DNA from: Diphasiastrum complanatum
Taxonomy: Eukaryota; Streptophyta; Lycopodiopsida; Lycopodiales; Lycopodiaceae
Assembly: GCA_029204225.1 (NCBI GenBank)
Contig: CM055098.1
Location: 51,252,209 to 51,316,208 of the forward strand
DNA: 64,000 nt
Reading direction: 5' to 3'
The notes under the pieces: model-generated
What the model saw: the letters and a program-made list of their open reading frames with translations, nothing else
Told to the model about the DNA's origin: nothing
Database searches by the model: none
Program-made: the position numbers and the translations under genes
Shown here: positions 11,853 to 22,136 of the stretch, in pieces
Numbering within the stretch: the stretch's first letter is position 1
How the letters are laid out: each line of letters starts with the position of its first letter

Positions 11853-12837
11853 TTGACGAGTTGCTCGAAATGCCATTACTTTCAAAAGACCAACTACATG
11901 CCTTTGCACCCTGTCACAACTAATCAAGCTTTTCAGAAATGGGAAATTGATTATGTTGGACCCATTAGTCCCGCAACTAGACACACTCAATCCCGCTATA
12001 TCGTAGTAGCTACGGACTATTGTGCCAAATGGGATGAAGCAAGAGCTATTCGCAATGCTGACACTCATTCTACCGCAAAATTTCTCTATGAACAGGTTAT
12101 CGTTCGTTTTGGATGTCCTTTAGAACTTATCAGCGATAGGGGTACACATTCTCTTAACTCTGTCATAACAGATCTCCTTTCCAAATTTATTGTGGTACAT
12201 CGCAAAAGTTCCCTGTATTATCCACGCTGCAATGGCCAGGCGGAATCCACGCTGCAATGGCCAGGTAGAATCCACCAACAAAATCTTATGTGGTGTTCTC
12301 ACCAAAACTGTCGAGTCCAGTAGATCTGATTGGGAACTAAAATCTCATGCCGCTCTATGGGCCTACCGCACTACCTCAAAGCGAGCCATGGGCTTTACCC
12401 CTTTCCAGCTAGTATATGGCCAAGAAGCCGTTATGCCTATAGAATTCCATATCCCATCCCTTTGAGTAGCTTATAATCTTGAGCTGGATAATCAACAGAT
12501 CCTAGCAAATAGAATATTTCATCTGGAACAACTGTGTGAAACATGTCGGATCAACATCTATGCTCAACAAGTTCACAAATGTCGACAAAAGGCATGGCAT
12601 GATCGATCCTTAAAACTCAAAGAGTTCCAGGTCGAAGATAGGGTCCTATTATACCAAGCCAAAGCATTCAAAGAAAAACTCAAAATTTCTGGCCAAGGAC
12701 CTTATGTCATTCCAAAGATATTTGCCTCCGGATATGTCCAACTCCAAACCCTACAAGGCGATCTTTTAGACATTGTGGTCAATGGGAGCAGACTGAGAAA
12801 GTACAAGGAGCCCTATTATTATTTTGATATGTATTAG
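11853..12837 (+). pseudogene. Tat/Athila-type integrase, broken by a 25-bp tandem duplication
   Basis: The fragment begins at the second half of the HHCC zinc domain (CSKC) and continues into the DDE core: WEIDYVGPIS (first Asp), LISDRGTHS (second Asp) and YYPRCNGQAES (Glu). Integrase would insert the element cDNA into chromosomes. Exactly at the catalytic Glu block, 12222-12246 is repeated as 12247-12271, shifting the frame. The remaining core (SHAALWAYRTT, GFTPFQLVYG) continues in another frame. A TGA at 12463-12465 precedes the C-terminal domain, which ends NGSRLRKYKEPYYYFDMY, typical of the Tat/Athila branch. There is no chromodomain. The N-terminal His pair and all of RT and RNase H are missing. 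Confidence 0.85.
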
Positions 12838-13512
12838 TTGCTTTATTTCCTAATTTTTCTTCTTTTATTCTATTTACTGCCTGCTTGCCATTTCAACAAT
12901 TTTTTTGCTCTGTTTTCAGAACATCAAGATATCATCAGATCAGACACACAATCAGTCTTTTTTAGTGAAAATATTGATTGTGTGTCTGATTCTTTTTAGA
13001 AAAATTCTCTCACAACCACATCAAATAGAATTCTCCCAACCACTTTTTTTTAGTATGCACGATTCATTTTTTACCTCCACAAATTCTGTCTCAAACAAAA
13101 ACTTTTCAGAAATAGACAAAAAATTAGTTTTCTGCATCAAATCCTCCCTGACAGAATTTGTAGATAATTCGTTGAGCCTCAAAATCATCTCCACAATTTC
13201 TCTGTCATGTTTGCGACTTTTGATCAAACCAAATTTTGTACTGTCAGTCATTTTTCTCATTTTTGTACAAAAAAATCACTTACAGGAATTCATCGGCCCT
13301 CAAAACAGTGCCTCAAAATTTGTGCACCTCACTAGGAAATCATGGGCATTGAGGACGATTTTTGGGAGTAGTTGCAATTTCTTGTCCAAAAAAGTCTATA
13401 TATAGGCCTCAACCATTCCCTCCACGAGTTCATTCTAGATTTCGGCTCTCGAGTTCATGTTGAAATTTTTTAGAATTTCAAAATGTTCAGAACCAGCTAG
13501 AATCACTGCTAC
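12838..13512 (+). other. Non-coding spacer between integrase and the extra 3' ORF, with a hairpin
   Basis: AT-rich spacer of about 670 bp. It contains a perfect 16-bp inverted repeat (12939-12954 with 12975-12990, 20-nt loop). Just upstream, near 12915, is a pyrimidine-rich TTTTCAG that could be a splice acceptor for a subgenomic RNA expressing the following ORF. That use is inference. Confidence 0.5.
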
Positions 13513-15863
13513 CATGGCCTCTCAAAGACTCATCCCTCTCACTTCATTGTCGTAAGCCCCCTAACCTTATTCAAGCGACATCTTCATGATTTTCATCAAG
13601 AGTTATGCTGAACAACTCATCCTCGCCAATGATATTCTTACCAATCTTGGCTTTGATCTAACATTCTTTACTGATCAACAGAGCGAGAGTTTGATCCGAG
13701 CTGCCTACTCAACTTATTCAGACGAGTTTCAGACCTTTCGGATCATGCCTAAGGGCGGCAGTTCTACCATCATCAATATCTCCCCAGAGCATATACAAAG
13801 CATTGGATTTTCTACCCTGGTCGAGACGATCCATGGCAAGGGTACCAGTTACAATGCCAAGTATTTCACCAAGTTTCTGATGGACGACGGAAAAACAATT
13901 GCCCAAACTAACGACGAGATCGCTATTCCCCTCATCACAGATCCTACGGCTTCAGGCAGCATAAAAAATCCTGGTGGCCATGGTCAAGATCTACACCGTG
14001 AAAATGGATTGTATTCCACCTAATGATTTATTTTCATTAACCCTCACTATGGATGACCCCACTCATAACTACAAGTGGGCTGAGAAAGTATCAGAGAAAT
14101 TATGTGGGGCCCTAAAATCTAGAAAAGCCACCACCAAATGTGGATATCTCCTCCACATGTTGGTCACAAAGCAACTCAAAAATCGAATGGCCGTGGCTAT
14201 CAAAAAGCTAGACGACATTTATTCTAGCACCAGAAAGCGCGCCACCCCACAACTATCAGCCGAGCCTGTCTCACCCGCACCACCAACAAAGAAGCAGAAG
14301 GACAAGGCAATCAGCAAGGATGCCACCATCTCCCTTGATATCTTATCCAGTGATATAGGGACAAAATATGCTGAATCCGACGGGAGCTTGAAAACCTCTC
14401 GAGTCCCAAAGGAGGTTCTAGCGCAACAAGAGGCCTTACTCCAACAGGCCCAACAAGCAGACAAGCTGTAGCAACAACAGATAGTTCATTGGATGCTGGA
14501 GCTTCAGGTTCTGGTTCAGTAAGCGTGATTCTGTCCACTCAGCCAACTTCCACAGTTCCTGTTTTCTTACCTCCTACCACAACTTTTCTTCCACCACTAC
14601 CACCACCATTTACCACCACATCCACCCCCTCATTCACACTCAACACGAGCTTTGATTCCACAATTCCACCAAAGCCGTCACCTATAGAATCTTCCACCCT
14701 ACTTGACTCTATAGTCAATGTAGATGATTTTGCTTTGTAATTATTAACACAGACTACATCCACCACCATCACAACTCCTCCGATCCACACATTTCCCACA
14801 TGCATTCAATCACCCCCACCAAAATCTCCTCTCATCTCTCAATCACCACCCCCTGTCCTTTCTCAAAATCCAAGCCCTCCGCCAATTCCAGATTTTCTCC
14901 CATTTAATTCCATGCCATATCCCAACTATACCCGCACACTTTTTGATATTGGCCCTTGGGAACAACTACCCCTCACAGCCCAAAAAGTGGTTTGGTTGGT
15001 AAATGAGCTCCAATATAACTTATTCGGAACCTTAGGGGCCCAATATACCATGAGACAGTTTGATGATGGCGCTATGGTAGATCTTCAAAAAGGAAAAATA
15101 AGGTTGGAGGAGAAAAGCAAGCAACAGCAGTAGTAGATCCGGGACCTCACTGCTTATAATCAACAACAACAACAAATGCTCAGACACCTCCAGAACCAAC
15201 TCTAGATGAAGATCTTCCACCATCAAACTGCTATCACACAACTTACTGTTGAACAAGACGAGGCCGTAGCAAATGCAAAAGCAGCACGTTTTGCTATGAA
15301 GGAACAACTGAAATTGGTAGAATTCAATGATTTCGCACCACCAATTATTCCCGAAGGAACCCCGATTCTAGTGCTGGCCTATAAAGCATTGGCACAAAAG
15401 TTAAAAGCCACGACGGAGCAGCACTCCAAATTGCAAAAAGCCTATACTGCCTCCGTCGAGGCCCTCAACCAACATATTGCCACCCTGGAAGACAGATTGA
15501 AGGCAGCCGCTCAATCAACACCTCCTATCCATGCAGAGCATGCTCAGTTCCATGGAGTCCGAGCCTCACTTTGATGGATCAGATGGTGGAGATGGAGCAA
15601 GATTCCAACAGACTCAACCTGCTAATCAAGGCAAACCCCAAGGGCAAGGAACTCAATCACCAACCAATCCACAAGACTCTGGTGGTACTGGCTCCCAACA
15701 CCATCTTTTTCCTTCCTCCGCTTCTAACCCCATCGACACCACTGACCTTCCATTCATCCAATGTCAATTTTCTCCCAAATCCCAAAGAATTGTTACAACT
15801 AACCCTTCACCTCCTCTATCCCCTAAACCTAATCCACAAACTGAACATGCCGTATCAACGTAG
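13513..15863 (+). pseudogene. Extra 3' ORF of Tat/Athila-like element (unknown function)
   Basis: The coding remains run between integrase and the 3' LTR, in three or more frames with stops. N-terminal part (13586-14023): LGFDLTFFTDQQSESLIRAA and YSTYSDEFQTFRIM. Middle (about 14067): NYKWAEKVSEKLCGALK and a lysine-rich segment. It continues into a Pro/Thr/Ser-rich stretch (14540-14740), a Gln-rich coiled-coil-like segment (15033-15570) and a low-complexity Gln/Pro/Ser tail ending at a TAG at 15861-15863. The first two parts align with the extra 3' ORF of the minus-strand element at 38.0/30.2-29.0 kb. Athila-type elements often carry an env-like ORF at this position, but I see no signal peptide or convincing membrane segment, so I do not call it env. 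Role unknown. Confidence 0.6.
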
Positions 15864-16118
15864 CAAGGCTTTACTATCGCGCAGCCCTCACTTCGGCACT
15901 GCATGTTGTTATGGTGGAGTTATGAAAAACCTACAACTTTCTACAGGGTATGCTCCATTACTACAAACCCATGCCCTTCCTTCACAAATTACGATGGCAA
16001 ATGATGGAGGGCATCAACAATAAAATTTACCAATCCCGACAACAACAATCTCGCCTCCAAGAAGCTCAAAAAATTCAGGACTAAAAAGCTTTGATTGGTG
16101 TGGGACCACCAATCCAAT

Positions 16119-16132
16119 AATGAGGGGGATAA
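16119..16132 (+). other. Polypurine tract
   Basis: A purine block (TGAGGGGGATAA) directly precedes the 3' LTR start at 16133, as expected for the plus-strand primer of reverse transcription. Confidence 0.7.
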
Positions 16133-16917
16133 TGTTAGCAACTGTGCAAACATAGAGAAAATATATATAAAAAAATAAAACTCCGTGGCATGTGTTTTGT
16201 AAGCCCACGTATGAGTAATTGCCAATAAACTTCTACTATGGCAAGTCCATGGGTAGAAGCTTAAAATAATAAAATAACTTAAACTTAGGATTAGAACTTA
16301 GACTTAAGAAACTTAAGCTTAGAAATATTTGTCTTAAGTTATCTTAAGTGTTCAAAGTTAGAAACTTTTTAAGTTCTAAGTCCTAAGTTAGGAGTTCTAG
16401 AATGGCTAGTTTTAAATTAATCCCATAAGTTAGTGAATACTTATGGAAGACCCTCCTTGCTAAACACTTTTGAGATTAAGCTATCTTGCTCTCAATTTTT
16501 TGAGGCTATCATTCTATTTCATTTGTGTTCCCTTTGGAAAGGTTCATAGCTTGAGGGAAGGTGCTCGGGCCTCCTCTTGCCTCCTTCTCATTGGTGTGTA
16601 TTGTGGCATGTGTTTATTTGTTGATTATTTAGTTAGCCGCAATCTATCATTTCTATCTCCCTTTTGGGTGTTAAATTAGAATCTAGTTTAGTAACCTTGC
16701 TAGTTGGGTAAGCCTTAGTAAGGATTTATTGTTTGTTTGATTTAGTTAGTTTCATTTCAGTTCCGAGCACTAGTTGGGTAAGCCTTAGTGCTTCCATCCT
16801 TGTTATCTATTCCCATTTGAAGCTTTTGGTAGGTTCTTAAAAGGTGGACGATCTTTCTATACTACACCACATCATGAGTAGATCTAGCCATCGCATAAAC
16901 AAGATTTACTTCCAACA
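16133..16917 (+). repeat. 3' LTR of Tat/Athila-like element (785 bp)
   Basis: Full-length partner of the 5' LTR. It begins TGTTAGCAAC, ends TTCCAACA and is followed by the target duplication TTTGC. It includes repeated CTTAAGTT/AACTTAAG stretches around 16270-16390 and a direct duplication of 'ctagttgggtaagccttag' near 16700 and 16771. Confidence 0.88.
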
Positions 16918-16922
16918 TTTGC

Positions 16923-17857
16923 AGACTATGAACACAGACATTACATTATTCACCCTTTGCTCTTGGTTATGATGATGTTGGAATTTCCTTTGCTCTTAGT
17001 GACGTGCTCTTGGTTATGAAGAAGAGTGCATTTCACAACTTTGTCATCTCATCGATCTCATGCTATCATCAGAATACTTGCCAAAGGCATTAAAGTTGGT
17101 CAAGTCCCTTTCCACTTTAAAAATCTCAACAACCCTAGACTTTTTGCTTAACGTATTGTCAAATGCTAATTAGACATCTGAAATATAGCAAGCTCCAATC
17201 TCCTCCATTCTTTCAAAAGTACCAAGCAAATTTTTTTGGGCTTCTAGGTGGTGGATGATAACAGATTTCTGTTCAAGCTTAGAAAAACCTTCATGTCATA
17301 TTGTCCTTCCAACGAAGGATCCACCATCTCCTTCAATTTATCTCTGTCTGTCAATCATGGAAGGGCCTGCAAAAGTTCATGATGCACGATATGACCGCAA
17401 TCTATTTGCTAACCTATGCATGATAACTGCAGGTGGGGCACCACTAGTCTTAGTTAGCACAAGTATTTTGCTAACGTGTAGGTAGGACAGGCCCCTTAGT
17501 TGTTTTTGTGTTGATCAATCTTTATCTGCCAGTTTTTTTTTATCCTAGAGCTAATTTTGCTTATGTGATCTGTCAGCTTTCAAATTAGAATAAGTTTCTT
17601 ATAGCTAATTTTGCTTATGTGATCTGTCAACTTTTCAAATTAGAATCAGTTGCTTATGTGCTGATCAATTTTTTTCTGCTGATTTTACATCCTTGAATTC
17701 AATTTTTATCTGTCAATTTTTGTATCTCAGAAATTGTTCTTTATCTTTTGATCAATTTCTATTTATCGATTTTTCATCCTAAAATTAGTTATGTCCTGGA
17801 TGCCTATGTTTTTGTCACTTGAAGTTTATGTTTCTCTGACTGTGCTATGAATCTAGA
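16923..17857. other. Intergenic DNA with a 54-bp tandem duplication
   Basis: No complete gene is seen. The minus strand around 16.94-17.2 kb has short coding-like stretches that may continue the decayed gene at 8.6-9.7 kb once the gypsy insertion is removed. A 54-bp unit is repeated in tandem at 17549-17602 and 17603-17656. Confidence 0.5.
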
Positions 17858-19340
17858 ATGGTTGTAACCAGGTCTATGCACAAAAGATTAGAGATTGAAA
17901 GACAGATTTCAAAAAGAGATTTTTTATTCATGGACTCCCAAACAGAGATGTCAAGCCAGACATGTATTGCTCTGGAAGAACAAGAAGAAGCCGAGGCCAT
18001 GGAAAAAGAAGTTGATGTTGTGGAAGAAGAAGTCGGAGGGTCATTGCAACTGCTCCAAGAAAACCCACAAGAAAACAACCAAGATGATGAGGGGGAGGAG
18101 GAAGGTACGAAGAAAAAGGCCAATGAGGATTTGATTTCAAATATTCCTCAAAATTTCCATCTTGAGATGCTTTTAGCCACAATGAAAAGACTGAGAATGG
18201 TAAGAAATCCCCCCGCACCTATGATACCACTTTGTAGGGTTTACATTCATGAAAGTGTTAGGCAAGTTGGTCCTTTAAAAGTTGTTTTAAAGAACACCTT
18301 TAGGAAGGATGGATATTTGGAGAAGAATGGTGCTTTTGTTTTATCATTGCATGGTGTTGGTGGCATTTCAATCAAGGTGAATGATTATATCAAATCTTCT
18401 TGGGACCCATTATGGCTAGAAATTAGTGAGTCCTTTGAAAAAGAAATCCTACATAATGACGAATGGATTGATCTCTCAGGCAGAATGTTCCTTTGTTGGG
18501 ATGGGAATCATCGGACAAAGTCACGGTTGGAAGAAATCCATGAGAATTTCCGTTTTGACAGGGAGAAGCATGTATCGGTGAGAGCCACCTTCATTACTGT
18601 CTCTCCATCAGACTCTATGCCTTTGTTGCATGCTCTCAATAGAATAAACAAGTAAGCTAACTAGTTTTGGTTGCTTTCACTCGTTTACTATTAACAAGGC
18701 AGATATATTCAAGAATTGATTTGTCCCATTTCCGTTTGCAAGATGTCAAATTGAGTTGTGATTATCTTGAAAGGTTGAATGAGAATGCAGTCGTCAAAAT
18801 GGAACTCAATGATGTGTTGTATCATGTGAGGAAGCTAGTTGAGAACGATTCATCATATTTTGAGAAAAAGTTTTCATCACATAAATTACCACAAATACAA
18901 CGAGTGCAAAATTTGGAACGAAAGAAGGGGTGTTACATGGGTACTCTTTGCAACGATTTATGCTGGCAAAAAGTGTTTTTAATGTGAGTATTGGTAAATT
19001 TTAGTTATGAGCTGCATATGTTTTCTTTCATTAAGAACATTGTTTATATGTCATGATGGATGGCTTGCTTCATGCTTAGAATGACATCGAGCGTGAAGTT
19101 GGGGAACTTTTGGAAAAGAAAGAGGGTGCATCATTTGAACCCAAGCAAAAAGCAGATGTTGAGTTGAGAGTTCGTAGAAAATACGGAAATAAGATGAGTA
19201 AGTTATTTGGGATCATTGATCCAAGCAGTGGTTCAAATTGATAACCACCAAAACCTTGGAGAGCAAGGGTTTCTCAATGGGTTTGGAGAAGTTGAATGCA
19301 TTATGTCTGGCAAAGGTTTCCAATGAAAAGCGTTGTTAGT
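17858..19340 (+). CDS. Hypothetical multi-exon gene, first exon intact (265 codons open)
   Basis: The first exon starts MVVTRSMHKRLEIE at 17858, passes an acidic Glu-rich region (residues about 30-90), then a folded-looking region with LCRVYIHESVRQVGPLKVV (about 125-145) and MFLCWDGNHRTKS (about 210-222). The DGNHR block in this setting recalls the G-x-x-R/H-R signature of the ParB/sulfiredoxin fold, but this is a guess. A GTAAGC donor at 18652 and an AG at 18697-18698 give a 47-nt intron that keeps the frame, joining NRINK to QIYSRIDLSHFRLQD. Exon 2 runs to about 18975. Exon 3 (from about 19081, after ATGCTTAG) encodes NDIEREVGELLEKKEGASFE. Beyond about 19190 only frame-shifted pieces such as WFKLITTKTLESKGFSMG follow, so the 3' end is uncertain and the gene may be degenerate. 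Confidence 0.5.
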
Positions 19341-20039
19341 GGCTCCAGTTGTGCTTGGGGGGCAGTGTTGTCAGGGACCACTGCGCTTGGGGGATACGAT
19401 GTTTGCATGTGGGTTGGAAAAGAAGTATTTTGTGATTTTCTGCAGTCCGAGTGCGAGATGATATTCGAGCTATGCAAGGATGTCAAAGGTTTGTTTATTT
19501 TTCTATTCACAGACTTTACTTATTAGATACCTGTTGTTCATTACTTTGGTTGTGGTAAAAATAAGTTGCATTTGTGGCGCAGACATTGTCTCCTCAGGAG
19601 CCAATTCATTCGCCAAGTATTTCTCTTCGATGAAGTTAAGATTCAGGGACATGCTCTTCCATTCTTTGACTCCAATTATGGAGCTTGTTCTATCGCCAGA
19701 TGGAAAGAAGAGATCAAGCTAGCTGCCAAGCGTGTGGCATGGAGGTGAAGACTACTCTCTTTGTAAAAATTATGATACATTGGTTGTTGGCCTGTTACTT
19801 TTGTTTCAATTGCTTATCATTGAATATGCAGGTACTTCTTTTTTTTGAAGTCCAAAGAAGCTATTCTAGAGATGTCTCTCATGATGGATATGTGGAGTCA
19901 AATATCCACAATGAAAGAGGTCAGCATGTATTCTGTCATGGCTAACCTTGGTAGGAAAGGAGGGTTGAGCGACTAAGAGGTAAAATATTGTCCATGGTGG
20001 ATAGATTTCAAAGAATGTGAATGCCCTCCCTATTGTAGA
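19341..20039 (+). other. Decayed coding-like DNA downstream of the hypothetical gene
   Basis: Short open stretches (19296-19526, 19480-19722, 19685-19945) with possible splice sites, such as a GCAG acceptor near 19580, suggest more exons of the gene starting at 17858. Frames do not join cleanly and I assign no product. Confidence 0.3.
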
Positions 20040-20788
20040 TATTCCATGTAAATAAATAAATTAGTCGAAAATAGTTGCGAGGGCTGTGGCTTCCTGCTTG
20101 TATGAGCCCATAGCCCAATGAGCACTTGTAAATAATCTATTTTGGAATAAATTGACTTTGGGCCATGTAATTAAAATAATATTAAGGGCCAAAGTTTAAG
20201 CTTAACTTAAGTTTCTAAGTTTTGTAAAATGGTCAAAAGTCAGAAGGTGGTAGGTGGGGTGTGCTTCCTTGTGCACCATAGATTAGTTTGTGTTTCTTTT
20301 GAAGAGTGTGGATTTCAATCCCACCTTCTTGCAAGTAGCCAATAGGAAGCAAGGGGCAAGGGCCACCCCAAAGATAAAAAGGCACCTCTTGTACTCATTT
20401 TCACATGCTAATAGAGAGGAGGAGACTCTAATATTTTTGAGATCCAAAACGTCCTCATGTGCTAATCACTCTTGCTAATGCTCTTATTGTGTTTGTTGTT
20501 TGCTTTCTTTCCCATTGTTCTTGTTTTAATTAGTTATGGCTTTTCCCTTAGCATGCACATTGAGCACATGAGATAACCTCCATCTCATCTTCTCTCTCTT
20601 GTCACCTACAATCTTGATGTATGTTTGTGATTAGTGTTAGTGGAAGTAGTGTTAAGTTGTGGTAGAGTTAGAGATTAGTGTAGAAAGTATCTAAACTAGC
20701 AACTAAGCAAAGTTAGGAACCTATCTTTGTGTTCTAACCCTTTTGACAGGCGGAGGGCCGCTCACCATCGAATCTATACACCCTGTAA
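20040..20788 (+). repeat. LTR-like DNA upstream of a Tat/Athila primer site
   Basis: The sequence shares composition with the LTRs at 9.8 and 16.2 kb (clusters of AAGTTTAAGC/CTTAACTTAAG around 20185-20215) and stops just before a good primer site at 20789. It probably holds a decayed 5' LTR. The left edge is not defined and no partner LTR was found. Confidence 0.4.
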
Positions 20789-20806
20789 TGGCGTCGATGC
20801 CGGGGA
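20789..20806 (+). other. Primer binding site, tRNA-Asp-like (Athila/Tat type)
   Basis: TGGCGTCGATGCCGGGGA is close to the canonical Athila/Tat primer site and better preserved than the one at 10052. Confidence 0.7.
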
Positions 20807-21228
20807 TATGTTATCTCTAACTAGCTTTAGTTGTTTTTTTAGTTGCTTTTGTTTTTTAGTGCGTTTTAGGTGGATTTGGAGGTAGATTAGACTTGTTTTG
20901 TGTGCTTTCTTGTGATTGGACTATTCTAAGCTAGCGGAGGAGGTGTGGAGTGGTAGTGGAGACCTTAAGCAGCCTCTAAGGGCTTGACATCCATTCACAA
21001 CATTGAAAAAACCATAAAAAACATTCAAATCTACATTTTGGAGGGAAAAGTGGCCAAAAATCACTTCAGATCTTAGTTCTCAAAAACCAATAGGAACTAA
21101 TCTTTGCATGACTAGGACATTGTTCCAGACATGCATAGAAGCCTATGAGAGTTAGTTCCCAACAAATTTTGAAAAAACAGAGAAAAATCCATAAAAATTC
21201 AAAAATCCCTTGTAAAAATGGGGTTTGC
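20807..21228 (+). other. Leader-like DNA of the gypsy remnant
   Basis: About 420 nt between the primer site and the protease piece. There is no gag motif and no long frame, which is consistent with a retroelement leader followed by a deletion junction. Confidence 0.4.
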
Positions 21229-21420
21229 AAGGATTGAAGCCAGCGAGATTTGCCATCAAGCTAGTAGATCAGTCCTGTGTAAAACCAAAAGGTGTAGTCA
21301 AAGACATTCCAGTAAAGATAGCGGGAGTGCAGGTTGATATACCTTCGTGGTGATGGAAATTCCAAAGTCTCCTTCCGCCTATCGTATTTTACTTGGAAGA
21401 CCTTGGTTGAGTTTTGTTGT
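21229..21420 (+). pseudogene. Gypsy aspartic-protease C-terminal fragment
   Basis: The plus strand encodes KLVDQSCVKPKGVVKDIPVK and IAGVQVD, then a frameshift, then PSAYRILLGRPWL, the C-terminal half of a retroviral-type protease. The same signature occurs on the minus strand at about 39.3-39.5 kb (KLADQTTVRPRGMVEDIPVK), so both come from related Tat/Athila-type elements. The catalytic DTG/DDD half and all of gag are missing. About 420 nt separate it from the primer site, so a large internal deletion is implied. Confidence 0.75.
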
Positions 21421-21945
21421 GCTTGCTTAAAGGGGGTTGGTGCTGGAGAAGTATCACACAAAATAGACACCTAAGAGGCTCCTTATTCCTCCATAAGAAG
21501 CAAATTTGTAACCATCCCTATGAGAGATGTAGGTGTTACTTCACTCTCATTCTAGCTAACAACATTTTGAGTGTTGAATTTCACACGTGTGGACTGTCCA
21601 CTACATGTACTTGTGATCTCCTAAGGTGTGTAGATGCACGAAGATCAAGACTAGATTGAGATTCAAGATCAATCTTAGATCCTATGGCAAAAACACACTA
21701 CTACATGCATTCAATCACTTCCAACTCTCACTCACACGTGTGGGAAATATTCAAAAAATAATCTAAGTAAAAACAAGCTGCTCTCCTCGGGTAGAGAGAG
21801 AAAATGCATCATGAGCTCTCGGGTAGAGAGAGAAAGCTAGAAATCCAATAACTCACAAAATCCATGAAATCACCAAATCAATTAGCTTCAAAATGAGGAG
21901 TACAATGATACTAGTAGGTCCACGAGCTGCCACTATGCTTAACTA
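21421..21945. other. Intergenic DNA, no gene seen
   Basis: No recognisable coding or RNA gene. A short direct duplication of 'ctcgggtagagagagaaa' occurs at about 21787 and 21818. Confidence 0.5.
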
Positions 21946-22136
21946 TGATTGGACCATATTTTGTCACCTCTTGATCCTATTGGATCATTGATTCATGCAC
22001 CCCTTAATTCTATTGGACTATATTCAAGCACACCTCAATTTCCTATTGGACCTCACAAGGTTCCACCTCTAAATCCTATTGGACCTCTTGGAATTCATCA
22101 AACAAAAACTTTACACTTGTCTACACTCTAATTGGC
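21946..22136 (+). repeat. 33-nt tandem array preserving a reading frame
   Basis: ATTGG occurs at 21948, 21979, 22012, 22045, 22078 and 22131, so most units are 33 nt. Within a 60-codon open frame this gives an 11-residue repeat with a conserved P-I-G core (DPIGS, NSIGL, FPIGP, NPIGP). On the other strand the same bases form evenly spaced CCAAT boxes. It could be a minisatellite, a coding repeat remnant or a promoter array. Nothing else supports a gene here. Confidence 0.55.

Larger units (their letters stand above)
9776..16917 (+). mobile_element. Complete Tat/Athila-like Ty3/gypsy insertion, internally deleted
   Basis: Two LTRs in direct orientation (9776-10050 and 16133-16917) start TGTTAGCAAC and end TTCCAACA. 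The 5-bp target duplication TTTGC is present on both sides (9771-9775 and 16918-16922), proving one insertion of 7142 bp. Order: 5' LTR, primer site, gag, integrase, spacer, extra 3' ORF, purine tract, 3' LTR. Only about 400 nt separate the gag zinc knuckle from the integrase CxxC, so protease, RT and RNase H are missing. The integrase C-terminus and primer-site type place it with Tat/Athila rather than chromoviruses. Confidence 0.88.

Noticed and set aside
13513..15863. Calling the extra 3' ORF an envelope gene
   Set aside because: No signal peptide, membrane anchor or cleavage site is visible. The region is Ser/Pro/Gln-rich and coiled-coil-like.
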